NCBI GenBank assembly: GCA_030247855.1
Contig: JAPDRN010000002.1
Location: 124,001-188,000 of the forward strand
Source: Knufia peltigerae
Lineage: Eukaryota > Ascomycota > Eurotiomycetes > Chaetothyriales > Trichomeriaceae
Direction: 5' to 3'
DNA: 64,000 nt
The notes beneath the pieces are model-generated. The model was not told where the DNA came from. It made no database searches and saw only the letters and a list, made by a program, of their open reading frames with translations. The translations under genes were made by a program, and so were the position numbers. Below, piece after piece: positions 10,030 through 21,230 of this stretch (positions are counted from its first letter, which is position 1; every line of letters starts with the position of its first letter).

Positions 10030-11688
10030 ATGTCTTCTCAAGGTGTGCTCGGGTCAATGGACGCTTCAAAGCCTATCGTCGATCATTTGGAGATGGACGA
10101 AGTCCGAGAGCCTGCTACTCACGACCAGAAGGGGCGGGACGAAAAGTCTTGGGACGACATTGTCCGGGATGCCAAACAGGCCACGCAACGAGAACACAGC
10201 CTGAAGCTTTTAGACGCTCTCCGACTGTACCCCAGAGCAGTGGCATGGTCCGTGTTCGTCTCTGCAGCATGCGTGATGGAGGGATACGACACAGCCTTTG
10301 TGCCCTCGCTCTTTGCCCTGAAGGCTTTTCAAAGAGATTTTGGCGTGCCTTACAAGGACGGAAAACAAATCACTGCCCCCTGGCAAACGGGTCTGAGCCT
10401 TAGCGGCAAGGTCGGGATCATCATTGGCATTCTCTTGAACGGCTACCTCGCTGAGAAATACGGCATGAAGCGCCTCATGTTGGTTTGCTATGTTCTGATC
10501 TCGGCTTTCACCTTCATCCTCGTCTTTGGCCAATCCCTGCCAGTTTTGCTTGTCGGCGAGATCCTTTGTGGAATTCCCTGGGGAATTTTCAACACAACAG
10601 CGCCGGCGTATGCTTCCGAAGTCTGTCCCATGGTGCTTCGCGGCTACCTCACGACGTTCATCAACTTGACCTGGATCATTGGACAGCTGATATCTGCGGG
10701 GGTTTTACGCGGGACCTCCACCATGATGAGTAGATGGGCATACGACATCCCCTTCGCTCTTCAATGGGCTTGGCCTGTGCCATTGTTTGTGGGAATGTTG
10801 TTTTGTCCCGAATCGCCTTGGTGGCTCTTACGTCAGGACCGGCTGGAGGAAGCCGAACAGTCTCTGAAGAGACTTTCGTCAGATCAAACCGATACAAAGG
10901 CGACACTGGCGATGATGATCCACACAGACAGGATGGAGCGCGAGACCGAAACTGGATCATACGTCGACTGCTTCCGGGGCGTTGACCTCCGCCGAACAGA
11001 AATCGCTGCTATCACCTGGGCCCTTCCCATCTTCTCGGGTTTGCCACTACAACCCTTCAACACCTATTTTTTCGAGCAGGCGGGCTTGCCTAATACGATT
11101 GCCTTCGATATGACCATCGCATTCTATGGTGTCGGACTATGCGGGACGTTAGGCTCCTGGTTCCTGATCACTTGGTTTGGTCGGCGCTCCATTTGCTTGG
11201 CTGGCCTTTCCATCATGACCGTTGTTTTGTTGGTTATGGGCTGTGTAGGGTTCGCGCCGAGCTCTAACGGTGGGAGCAAATGGGCTACCTCTGCAATGTT
11301 AGTCGTCTGGGTCTGTCTCTACGACATCTCGATTGGCCCACTCGCCTTCTGCATTGTCAGTGAGGTCTCGGCCACCAGGCTGCGCGGAAAGACAATCGCC
11401 ATTGGCAGAAATTCATTCTACTTCTTCTACATTATATTCAACGTTGCAACCCCATACATGTTGAATCCAACTCAAGCCGGCTGGAAGGGCAAAACTGGCC
11501 TTTTATTTGCGGGAACCTGTTTCCTGTCAGTCATCTGGGTCTATTTTAGGCTTCCGGAGCTCAAAGGACGAACATATGAGGAGTTGGACATACTCTTTCG
11601 CAAGCGTGTGCCAGCGAGGAAGTTCAAATCCACCAAAATCGACCCGTATAGTGACGAGCTGACGGAAGAAGTCACATCGCAAGCTTGA
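10030..11688 (+). CDS. MFS sugar transporter (maltose/alpha-glucoside permease-like)
   Basis: Single exon of 552 residues with about 12 hydrophobic segments. The N-terminal cytosolic tail (DEVREPATHDQKGRDEKSWDD) is typical of fungal MAL-type permeases, and GYDTAFVPSLFALKAFQRDFG begins the first transmembrane hairpin. NGYLAEKYGMKRLML carries the loop 2-3 motif, PESPWWLL with RQDRLEEAEQSLKRL (about residue 259) is the sugar-porter loop 6-7 motif, and the C-terminus has LPELKGRTYEELD. These porters move hexoses, disaccharides or other sugars by proton symport across the plasma membrane. The exact sugar is not readable. It is divergent from the sugar dehydrogenase gene, so uptake and first oxidation step are probably paired. 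Confidence 0.92.
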   Translation: MSSQGVLGSMDASKPIVDHLEMDEVREPATHDQKGRDEKSWDDIVRDAKQATQREHSLKLLDALRLYPRAVAWSVFVSAACVMEGYDTAFVPSLFALKAFQRDFGVPYKDGKQITAPWQTGLSLSGKVGIIIGILLNGYLAEKYGMKRLMLVCYVLISAFTFILVFGQSLPVLLVGEILCGIPWGIFNTTAPAYASEVCPMVLRGYLTTFINLTWIIGQLISAGVLRGTSTMMSRWAYDIPFALQWAWPVPLFVGMLFCPESPWWLLRQDRLEEAEQSLKRLSSDQTDTKATLAMMIHTDRMERETETGSYVDCFRGVDLRRTEIAAITWALPIFSGLPLQPFNTYFFEQAGLPNTIAFDMTIAFYGVGLCGTLGSWFLITWFGRRSICLAGLSIMTVVLLVMGCVGFAPSSNGGSKWATSAMLVVWVCLYDISIGPLAFCIVSEVSATRLRGKTIAIGRNSFYFFYIIFNVATPYMLNPTQAGWKGKTGLLFAGTCFLSVIWVYFRLPELKGRTYEELDILFRKRVPARKFKSTKIDPYSDELTEEVTSQA

Positions 11689-12486
11689 TTGTCCGGGTGG
11701 TGACTGAGAACAACGTCTGGGCGGGATTATGATCGTCTACCTATCAATTGGTCCGTCCGATAGTATAGACCGACGCCAGTCAGGCTTACTTCAGTGGTAG
11801 TTGAATAGTCGGTAGTGACTATTGCTTAACTCTCCTTTAATATCGTTACCGCTGAACTGCTGAAAATATTATCTTACTACTAATCTTTTGTTCCTAATCA
11901 TGTAGATATTGTGTATGCCGACTTGCTTTCCCATATGCGAGTGGAAGGGAATAGGGTTAACTGCGCAATCTCTCAGCCATATCAAAAGTGTAAACTATGT
12001 TGAACACAGTGTCATACTGTGTGCCAACCCCATCAGTAACAATTGAACCGGGTCAAATTCCAATTGAGACTCAACCCAACCTGAAAGTGTGACGGAAAAG
12101 GCGGAGGCAACGATGAATTGGGAAAACCTTCGAGTAGACAAATTACAACATGGCTACTTTGCCTTCCGGCAGATTCTTTGTTAGGAATGTAACGCCGCTT
12201 GCCACCGGGCATGAAAGGTAAAAACAACCATAGTCTGGAGAGGCGGAGTGGCATTCTCCAAAAAGAAACAGACGATTTTCAAGCGGCATGCGTAGGGTGC
12301 CAAGTGTCGACGAAGCCGAGCGCTGGACAATCAGAGATTGAGATATCATGTTCCCAACCCTTCTACCCTACAAATTGGACTTTTGAATCTTTTGTGACAG
12401 CTGAACAACATTACCAGCGACCGGACTACCTTTGCACCTCTTTCACAAATTACGAACTCGTGACCGGGTACGGCTAGCAGGCCGAC
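11689..12486. other. Intergenic region, sugar porter 3' side / SDR 5' side
   Basis: This is 798 bp between two plus-strand genes. Only short unrelated reading frames were seen. It should contain the porter terminator and the SDR promoter; no specific motif is claimed. Confidence 0.5.
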
Positions 12487-13408
12487 ATGGACGCACAAGG
12501 AGGTGGAATATACTCCGAGTTCAACGACAAGGTTGTCTTGTTGACGGGTATCGGCCAGAACGGCGATCCCAAAATGTACGGCAACGGGGCTGCCACTGCT
12601 CGAGTACTAGCGAAAAACGGTGCAAGGGTCTTTGGTTGCGACGTTCGCTTGCCTGCGGCCGAATACACACAGCAGCGAATACAATCCGAGGGTGGAATAT
12701 GCGACGTGGTGCATGCCGATGTCACGGTCGAAAATGATGTCAAGGCCATGGTCGATGCTTGCATGGCTAAATACGGCAGAATCGATGTTTTGGTCAATAA
12801 CGTCGGAATGTCAGAACCTGGTGGACCGGCACAGATGAAGCCGGATGTTTGGGACAAACAAACAGACGTTAATCTCAGGTCGGTGTATCTGTGCTGCCAC
12901 TTTGTACTGCCCATCATGGAGAAGCAAGGTAGCGGTGTTGTCGTAAACATAGCAAGCATTGCTGTAAGTGCTACCCTGACTTTTAAACTCCAACAGTCTC
13001 ACTGCAATTGTCTGTGCTGAACCTAGGCATCCATCACTAACGAGAACGTATCATGTATAGGGCATGCGGTATATCGGCAAACCTCAGGTTGCGTACGCTT
13101 CCACCAAGGCAGGGGTGATACAGTTCACTAAAGCCACTGCAATTCTCTACGCTGCGAAGGGCATCAGGTTGAATGTTGTGGTACCAGGTCTCATGCATAC
13201 GCCGTTAATAGGTATGCTGGCCGACAAGTATGCAAACGGTGATCTCGAGGGCCTCATCAAAAAAAGAGACGGCGCAGTGCCGATGGGCAAGCAGGGTAGC
13301 TCGTCTGACGTTGCTTCAGCAGTCGCTTTTCTGGCTTCGGATCAATCAAAATACATCACCGGACAGAAGCTCGTGGTGGATGGAGGTATTACTTGTTCGA
13401 CTAAATAA
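12487..13408 (+). CDS. Short-chain dehydrogenase/reductase (SDR 1)
   Basis: Exons 12487-12963 and 13061-13408 with a phase-0 GTAAGT...TAG intron give 274 residues. The catalytic tyrosine and lysine are Y171 and K175 in VAYASTKAG. NNVG and VVNIASIAG are the expected strand-4 and strand-5 segments, and the C-terminus DQSKYITGQKLVVDGGIT is classical SDR. The cofactor loop is unusual: TGIGQNGDPKMYGNG, an expanded glycine-rich stretch in place of TGxxxGIG. I recognise this form from a fungal SDR subgroup. These enzymes interconvert a hydroxyl and a ketone with NAD(P). In this neighbourhood a sugar, sugar acid or polyol substrate is likely, but that is inference. A start at the ATG of MDAQGGG fits the family. 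Confidence 0.9.
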
Positions 13409-14095
13409 GTTAGTCATAATATAGAGACCTTCAAGAACCGACTCGCGATGCTTACAAGAATCTCAAGCACGTATATTATACTTGTACTCAGGAGGTGTCT
13501 CTCCAACGTACCGAACACCACTACCAGTGTCATGGGGTCAACTAAAGTAGCATTTCTTGCGTCGGCCAAGCCAAAGACTAAATTTTGATCAGCATCAACA
13601 AGACAGTTCATCCTGAGAACACACAAGACCACTTTCCGGTCCAGATACTGCTCCGGACGGTGAGTGGATCCACCCTCATGAAGGGCTGAATCCTCGGGGC
13701 TATATCATGGCATCTCTTAATCGGGAAGTCAACGCCATGATCAATTCATGTTATTCTCGTCATCCTTAATATATACACGTAATTTCCTTGATGACAAATT
13801 TACATGCCTATAGCAATTACCTGCTCTCCTCCTAAATACCAGCGTTTGTGGTTTCACACAATGCGAACTAGACAAGCTGAGGGCTAGCCGCTTAACACAA
13901 TAAATAATCTCAAATCTCCAGACCATTGGTGGACAACAAAACTATCGGCACACTCACGAATCGTTCGTTTCCTTGATCAATTTGCTCTGCTTGCTACCAC
14001 CTTCTAAAATACTGCAACCAGGGAAAGGGGAAAATATCTCGACCCTCACTGCTTCTCACTCATGATGTTTGAATTCTTCGTTTGTAGAGTCCTGT
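13409..14095. other. Convergent intergenic region, SDR 1 / transaldolase
   Basis: This is 687 bp between convergent 3' ends, AT-rich around 13740-13830. No coding or structural feature could be supported. Confidence 0.5.
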
Positions 14096-15490
14096 TTATC
14101 TCTGCGAATCCTCCACCTTCTTCTTGAGGATGTCTTTCAGAGTGACTGCATCAGCCGCAAATTTTGAGATACCTTCACGAAGCTTCTCAGAGGCCATGGC
14201 ATCCTCGTTCATGTCGAAGCGAAAGTCTGCTTCGTTTTCGATATAGCTTTTGTTTGTGACCTCTAGTGATGCGGTATCTTCAGGGCTCAGACTCTGCTTG
14301 ACGCGTTCTTGAGATGACATGAGCTCTTCTAGGAGTGAAGGCTGTCTCGAGTAAGTTATCATGATGTGACCACTTTCGGGGAATGTAAAGGGAGTGTTGG
14401 GATACATACAGGAATCGTGAGGTAATCGCAGCCAGCTAGCTCGAAGACCTCAGACTTCTCTCGGAAAGAAGCACCCATGACAATCGTCTCGTAGCCAAAC
14501 TTCTTGTAGTAGTTAAAGATGGTCCGGACAGACTTGACGCCAGGGTGCTCTTGTGGGGTAAAGTGTTTCTGGCCGGTTGTGGCTTTGTACCAGTCCTTTA
14601 CACGGGCGACGAACGGTGATATCAAAAATGCTCCGGCCTCGGCCGCAGTAATGGCTTGAATGATGGAGAATATTAATGTCAAGTTACAATTGACACCGTG
14701 CTCTCTCTGGAGGATTTTGGTGGCTTGGATGCCCTCCCAGGTTGCAGCAATCTTGATGAGGACGCGGTCTTTAGAGATTCCAATGATTTCGTACAGCTAC
14801 GAAGCATGGTCAGCGTTGGCCAAGTTGGCGATGGACTTCTCGATGTACATGCATTGACGATATGGAGCGCCTTTTCAACTGTGGCCTTTGTATCAAAGGA
14901 GAAGCGAGCATCAACCTCCGTTGAGACCTTGCCAGGGATTATTTTGAGAATTTCTCGCCCGAACTCTACCAAGAGACGGTCGAGGGCAGCATCAACCTTG
15001 TCATTTAGGGTAGTACCCTGCAGCAGGTCAGTAGCTATCAAGCAAAATCGTGGTCTTCTCACCTGGCTCCGGCCGTAATCCACAGCAGCGTCGACCAGAT
15101 GTGCATATTGCGGGTTTCGAGAGGCCTCGAGGATTAAGAAAGGATTCGTAGTAGCGTCTTGAGGTTTATATTTGGCGATAGCTGCAAGCGTCAACAATTT
15201 GAATGTGGTGAACAAAAGAAAGTTGCATGCGGGATAGATTCGTGATGAAAAGACAATACCGGGCACGGCTTACTACCATAGTCACCTGGAGCAGGTTAGC
15301 ATCCGAATTTTCAAAAGTTTGCAAGGGCTTCGTGTGTTAGGGAGGAGACCAACCAGAGTCGCAGACGACAATCTATCGTGAGTTGATCTAGACGTCAGCT
15401 TATGATATCGATAGGGTGTTAAGTCCTTGTAGACTTTCATTAGATACATACAGTACCAGTGGCTTTGAGATTTTCTAGAGCTGTAGGCAT
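14096..15490 (-). CDS. Transaldolase
   Basis: Seven exons on the minus strand: 15452-15490, 15354-15372, 15274-15285, 15063-15181, 14853-15017, 14410-14796 and 14096-14341. They give 328 residues, close to the 323-335 usual for fungal transaldolase. The protein begins MPTALENLKATGTIVVCDSG and has KYKPQDATTNP, DRLLVEFGREILKIIPGKVSTEVDAR and the Schiff-base lysine K133 in DRVLIKIAATWEG. LISPFVARVKDWYK and GYETIVMGASFR follow. It catalyses the three-carbon dihydroxyacetone transfer of the pentose phosphate pathway. Exons 2 and 3 are only 19 and 12 nt. Intron 5 (14797-14852) needs a GC donor to keep the HIVNLYEII alignment. F38 replaces the usual Ser in TTNPSL. A second transaldolase elsewhere in the genome is likely, making this a cluster paralogue. 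Confidence 0.88.
14797..14852 (-). other. GC-AG intron in the transaldolase gene
   Basis: The minus-strand donor reads AAT/GCATGT and the acceptor TTCGTAG/CTG, with a CTGAC branch-like sequence about 10 nt upstream of the AG. Using GC as the donor keeps phase 0 and yields HIVN-LYEII, the normal family spacing. The nearest GT donor shifts the frame or removes residues. Confidence 0.65.
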
Positions 15491-16154
15491 ACTGAATTCT
15501 GATGCTACTGACAAAATATTTGGTGAATAAAGTGGAGTACAATAGATTGAAGAGGTATGTTGTGGCATTTGGAGGATCGTTGAGAGCCAGTGCTGACAAG
15601 CGGTCATTATATTTCGTTCTCATGCTCCGTTAAAACCGAAAATGAAAACTGGAGAACGAAATCACTGCAATGAGCAGGGATGATCTCGAGGAGTTTGAAC
15701 TTGCCCAACATGGAAATCGTCCACTCGTTCTCATCCTACTGGTCCGGTGACAACAGCCAAATGGGGTACGACAAGGAGATATAGAGGGTCACGATTTTGA
15801 TCCCTTCGCTAAGTGGTTGGTACGCTCTCCGTAGGACTCAAATTATTGTGGCCACAATAGCGACATTTTAACAGATATCATTTTTCAGCGACTAAATTCC
15901 CTCGGAATATTACCAAAGAAGTCAGCCGGTGCCGTGTATCCAATGATCTTGACAAGTATGCAATCGCTAGAAGGAGTAGCTTGCTTCCTTTTAATATCAT
16001 GCTCTGCTTTGTAGTTACCTCAGTATGAGTTTTGTGTTGCACAGAAGCCTAATTCCAGGCTACAGCCTCTTCCAATGATTCGTAACCTACCAAAATGGAA
16101 AAGGGCAGGTAAATCGGAATCAAAAAATAGTACTGAACCATGAATCGAGAGGCT
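15491..16154. other. Intergenic region, transaldolase 5' side / Zn2Cys6 factor 2 3' side
   Basis: This is 664 bp between two minus-strand genes, so it holds the transaldolase promoter. No supported feature was found within it. Confidence 0.5.
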
Positions 16155-18298
16155 TTACCAAGAACTACAATGGTCGTTGAAGTTAATTGAAGGGAAGTTG
16201 TCATGCCCGACTTCGCTTGGGTCTCCGGCGCCCAAGTTCATCCAAGAAATATCGTCCATGGTGGCAAATGGGTCCATGGTGTCTAACCCGGTAAATAACA
16301 TTTGATAGTTCAACGGATGTTCGCCCGCTGATAAAGCCGATATTTGGTGGTCTTCACACTGTTTCTGTGTTATACCAGCTCCTGAATTGCCTGTTAAGCT
16401 ACTGTCGTTGCTCACGGGACCACACTGATTTGCCCGGAGTTCATCAAGCAGTGATGGATGGTCGAGCGCAGCAGAGATTTTCTGCGCCAGAGACCCCATC
16501 GCATCGGCGCAGCCCCATTTACGCCTCAGCTCCTGCATGATGACGCAGCATTTCTGGAAATCGCGGCGCGCATCCTCCCGGTCACTGGGAAGACGACTGA
16601 ATTTGAGCTGCTGATAAGAGACAGACAGGGCAAGCGATACAGCATATACGGCAATAGGAAATGGATGCAACGCGTTCAATCGGTTCGTGTCCTCCATGTA
16701 CCTGATGACCTGGACAGTGGCAAGCTGTTGCCGCAGTCTTGCCGGAGTGGGTGGTGGTAGGCTCGTGATAGCCTTGAGACGATGCCCAAGGACTGCAATG
16801 GCGAGGTAAAAGATATGGAGAGTGGCTAGATCAAATGATGTTAGCTAATAGCCAATTGGTAAGACAAGCAAGAAGTTTCACCAACCAATACTGGATTGAG
16901 ATAGTTGCCAAGCGTGCATTTCGTCCATGATCTGTTCAAAGGCTGGAAACCCGGAGTCCAACCCGGAAACGGGATCCTCGAGTTTGGGTCGATAGAACTC
17001 GATGACTTTGTTCAGGATCCTGGCGATACGAAACCACACGTCAAATGCGACGTAGCCAGATTCCTCTTGCGTCAGCTCGGGGATAGATATGTCAACGTCG
17101 CTCATATGGCACGGTCGTGCATTGGTCGCGGCATTCAATCGGTCGAGTGTCCAAAGACACCAGAAAACTCGTTTAAGGTCGTTGTTGGTATCGACTGGTC
17201 GTGGCAAATGCAGTGTCAGCGTTTGCGCATGGTTGATGGCTTCGGCAATATAGCAGGATGCTTGATCCGCACCGTCACTGCCTTCGTGGTGCAAAGAAAG
17301 AAGTCCAAGTATGCGCACCAGGGTCAGCTTTCTCATACTATTGCGCCGAGAGAGCGCCGCTGAGATCGACATGTACAGGCGGCTGCAAAATTCCCGGACT
17401 GACACCAGAGTATCTCCAGAATATAAGAATTTCAAGAATTTCTCCGCCGCATTGTCTTTGGCAGAAAGCAAACATACAACGTGCAACAATGGTGTGGAGC
17501 TCGTTCCCGAAGACAAAGACTGCCAGTACTCTTCTTTGTTGAGGAGTGGCAGGATCGGATGGACGTTGGTGAAGTAAAGATCTGACAGCCCTTTAATTGT
17601 ATTCTGGGATAGAAGATCTGACGGGAGTGATCGCAAACCCCTGGATGCTGGAGAAGATGTAACGAAGGTATCAGGGAGGCATCCACATTTGCTGCAGGGT
17701 CGTGCCTGAGCCTGGAGCCACACTCCTACCTCTCCTCTGCCAACCTCCAGTTCATCGTCAAGGGCGATACTGTTTCCAAGGAGCAGTCGAGTTTGTGGAT
17801 TCAGATCACCAACAAAGCGCGTCGTTGGGGGGCTAGTGTGTTCATCAGACGTGCATGGTTGATCCGCGTAACTCTGCGCTCCATGTCGTGAAGGGAGCTG
17901 CTGATGTTGCCGGTCATTCCGAGGCTTGTCATACTGCTGCTGGGGAGCTGTTATTGATTGAACACTGGGCGACCTATGTGGATCCTCATGGCTTGTTTGC
18001 TCAGTTTCTGCCTCTGGCCGAGAATCAGTGAGTTGAGTATTCTGTGACGTGGCAATGGACTGGAACCCGGTAAGGTGCGAGCCTCGGCCGGCGCGTGTTT
18101 GAGGCCCAAAGGGTTTTCGCAGCTGATGACTGCATCGTCTCTGGCACATCCAGGTTAGACTCGCCGCAAGGTCAAAGATGAGACTTTTCCTATGCACACC
18201 TTCTTGTGCCGACACTCACTACAGGCCCTTCGCGACCGGATGCGCTGCGCTTGTACGCCTGGGTCTTGATATTCTACAAATGTGAGGTTGTTCGACAT
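16155..18298 (-). CDS. Zn2Cys6-type transcription factor 2 with incomplete zinc cluster
   Basis: Exons 18200-18298, 16886-18140 and 16155-16825 give 674 residues with closing phases. The N-terminus ends RSRRACSECRHKK, and exon 2 starts RRCSHQ, giving C26, C29 and C36 with the normal C-x2-C-x6-C first half. No C-x2-C-x6-C second half follows; the next Cys pair (PCSKCGC) lies far downstream in the linker. FVGDLNPQ and EVGVWL are landmarks of one known fungal factor group. The middle-homology domain starts at DLYFTNVHPILPLLNKEEYW and includes FWCLWTLDRLNAA and GRPCHMSD-like text (NARPCHMSDVDISIP). It is divergent from the sugar-acid dehydratase, so it is a candidate regulator of the left-half genes. 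DNA binding is doubtful with half a cluster. Confidence 0.78.
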
Positions 18299-19202
18299 CT
18301 TGATCGGTCCCACGACAGAATCATCGAAGTATGAGGTTGGTGCGAGTGGCTGAAGTGACGAGGATGACGACCTCCTCTGTATATCATGTAGCCCTTAGTA
18401 CGATTGTGGTAGTTGGAAGTTCTAGTGGAGGGGCACTCTGGGGTGTGTGCGAGATGGTGGGGAGAAGAAGTTCAGAAACTAAAAACTAAACACCGGACGA
18501 CTCAAAATGTGGAGGCAGGCTTTATTCTGTAGGGACAATTTTGGGTAGGTTACCCGAATATCTGGGGGCCTAGAGCCTAGAAAGCTCCTCTAGAGCTAGC
18601 TTATAGGCACCCTTGGAAATCTTTATCACTAGAAGCCCACCTCTCTAGGTATCTCTGGCCATACAGTCGCTTCATGTCAACGACAGATTTTCAACGGAGA
18701 GATCGAGACATGCTGTACGTAGCAGGGTGTGTCGACAACAAGCAAACACACTACGCCTTTTGTCATCTCTGCTAGGGATTATCTTGATTGCTCTCGTGGC
18801 CTCAACCCCGAATAAAATGTAAGAAAGTTCATGATTTGCCGCACTGCCGGATTGGGAGATGAAATCCGACCTATGAAAATCGACTCCGGTCAGATCAACA
18901 CGGAGTACAGTACCTTGTCAGGAAATGCCGCTCACCTCGCTACACCAGCTAGACCTACTCTGTGGAGCCTTGTATTGTGCAAGTCGAGGCTCGTGCGGGA
19001 ATCTACCAAATCAGACTTGCGGACTGTTGGTTCATGGCAGCACTCATCTATCAGCATCAAGCGCATCGATTGGAAAATAATCCCAGTTCATCTCTATACC
19101 TGTCAATGGTCCCTTGTCGCAGTCAGTCCGATTGCCAATGCCGCAGAGAGACAGTCTTGAGATCTCAGCACGCTTTGTTTGACTCCCAGCCCAGAACTAG
19201 AA
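18299..19202. promoter_or_regulatory. Divergent promoter region, Zn2Cys6 factor 2 / sugar-acid dehydratase
   Basis: This is 904 bp between divergent start codons. Four CTAG cores occur within 18570-18600, including the palindromes CTCTAGAG (18588-18595) and GCTAGC (18595-18600). Whether they are factor sites is unknown. Confidence 0.5.
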
Positions 19203-21171
19203 ATGACTCGACAGATCGACAACGGGACTGTCTCCTTGCGAGATGATTACGACCTTTCACAAAAAATCCCATCTTATGGCTTGCGACAAGGTCTTACCTC
19301 GTACGGCGATGCTCACTTCTCCCTATTCTTGCGGAAGGTCTTTATCAAAGCCCTGGGCTACTCTGAGGAAGCTCTAAATCGACCCATCATTGGCATCATC
19401 AACACTCAGTCCTCGTTCAGCCCCTGCCATGCCAACGGCTCACAATTAATAGAAGCCGCCAAACGAGGTATCCTGCTTGCTGGTGGACTCCCTATGGACT
19501 TTCCCACCATAAGTCTGCATGAGGCATTTTCTTCGCCCACGAGTATGTTTCTGCGGAACTTGATGAGTATGGACACCGAGGAGATGATCCGGGCACAGCC
19601 CATGGATGCTTGTATCATGATAGGAGGTGAGTGAAACACAATTTTATAAATCAAAAGATACCCCAGGAGGAGTACTAGACTATGGTATTGACATGACGAA
19701 TTAGGATGCGACAAGACGGTACCGGCACAGCTGATGGGTGGGATCTCAGCCAACAAGCCAGTCTTGCCACTCATTACCGGCCCAATGCTCCCTGGAAGCT
19801 TTCGGGGTAAGCGACTCGGTGCGTGTACCGATTGTCGCAACAACTGGGCCACTTACAGAGCTGGAGGAGTCGATATGGAGGATATTCGTGCTATCAATGA
19901 GGAACTGGCTCCGACTGTAAGAGGCACGAAATGACCTCTGGCTAAGAACACACAATTGACTGATCAATACGCAGGCTGGAACTTGTGGAGTTATGGGCAC
20001 TGCGAGTACTATGGCTTGTATTACCGCGGCATTAGGTATGATGCCTCTTGAGGGTGCCTCTGCCCCAGCTGTCTCGTCGATGCGACTGAGAGTGGCCGAA
20101 GCGACGGGGCTCAACGCTGTCAAAATTGTAGCTTCAGGCGGAGCGCTTGCCCCTCAGTCTCTACTGACCAAGGAGTCATTCTTAAATGCCATCGTTGTTC
20201 TACAAGCCATCGGCGGTTCCACTAATGCAGTTGTCCACCTGATGGCAATTATTAATCGCCATCCGGCATTGGTGAATACTATCAACCTCGATACCTTCAC
20301 CGAGATTGGTCAGAGGGTGCCTTTAATAGTCGATCTTAAACCCAGTGGAGATAACTACATGAGCGACTTCCATAATGCCGGTGGTATGGGCGCCCTGCTT
20401 CTGACTTTGCGACCACTGCTTCACCTGGATACCATGACAATTACTGGACAAACCCTTGGTCAAGTCCTCAATGCGCTTCCACCAAGTACCGGGACTTTTC
20501 CATACTCGAAGCAGATCATACGTCCATTGTCAGATCCTCTTTACCCCAGTTCATCTCTAGTAGTCGTCCGCGGGAATCTTGCGCCCAACGGCGCCATAAT
20601 AAAAGCTTCCGCTTCGAAATACAGGCATCTTCTTAGCCACACCGGTCCGGCTGTTGTGTTTCACAACACTGCGGACCTTGCATCTCGGATTGATGACCCG
20701 GATCTTAACGTCACCAAGTCCTCGGTCCTGGTCTTACAGGGAGTTGGGCCTATTGGGAATCCAGGAATGCCAGAGGCTGGTGTCATACCCATTCCGAGGA
20801 AGCTAGCAGCAGATGGTGTACAAGACATGCTCAGGATCTCGGACGGCCGTATGTCCGGCACCGCCGGCGGAACTATTGTGCTGCATATTTCTCCCGAATC
20901 TGCCATTCAGGAGTCAGTATTTGGCATCATTCAAGATGGTGATATGATAGGCTTTGATTGTATTCAACGCACCATCATTCTTCAGGTGGACGACAATGAA
21001 ATCCGGCGCCGGATACAATCACGCATAGATTCGACGCGTGAGAAGGTAATGCTACAGAATCGGATTGTCAGGAGAGGTTACCGTGGCTTATACGAGCGCT
21101 GTGTTAACCAAGCTGAGACTGGCGCAGATTTTGATTTCTTGACAGCGTCTGGCCCAGTATCTCATGAATAG
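19203..21171 (+). CDS. IlvD/Edd family dehydratase, pentonate (L-arabinonate/D-xylonate) dehydratase-like
   Basis: Exons 19203-19626, 19705-19916 and 19975-21171 give 610 residues; ATG at 19203 is the first in frame. Family landmarks are NTQSSFSPCHANGSQLIEAA (C75), GGLPMDFPTISLHEAFSSPT, EEMIRAQPMDA, GG-C143-DKT and KRLGACTDCRNNW. GTCGVMGTASTMACITAALGM (C216) follows, then DGRMSGTAGG near the C-terminus. The three cysteines are the expected Fe-S ligands. The PTSMFLRNLMSMDTEEMIRAQPMDA and TDCRNNW segments resemble the sugar-acid dehydratases of the family more than the branched-chain amino acid enzyme ILV3. The reaction would be loss of water from an aldonate to a 2-keto-3-deoxy acid. No mitochondrial presequence is evident, which also argues against ILV3. 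Confidence 0.88.
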
Positions 21172-21230
21172 ACAATGGCCAAACACGATTTTATCAGAAG
21201 GGATTCTCAGATATTGATTCTCTACCTCTA

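Noticed and set aside
17300..18140. PCSKCGC segment of factor 2 as the missing second half of its zinc cluster
   Set aside because: Joining it to C36 would need removal of an exon that encodes the conserved VGDLNPQ and EVGVWL text, and the sixth cysteine would still be missing.
19179..19202. Extra eight residues at the start of the sugar-acid dehydratase frame
   Set aside because: They would need a TTG start; the first ATG is at 19203 and gives a normal N-terminus.
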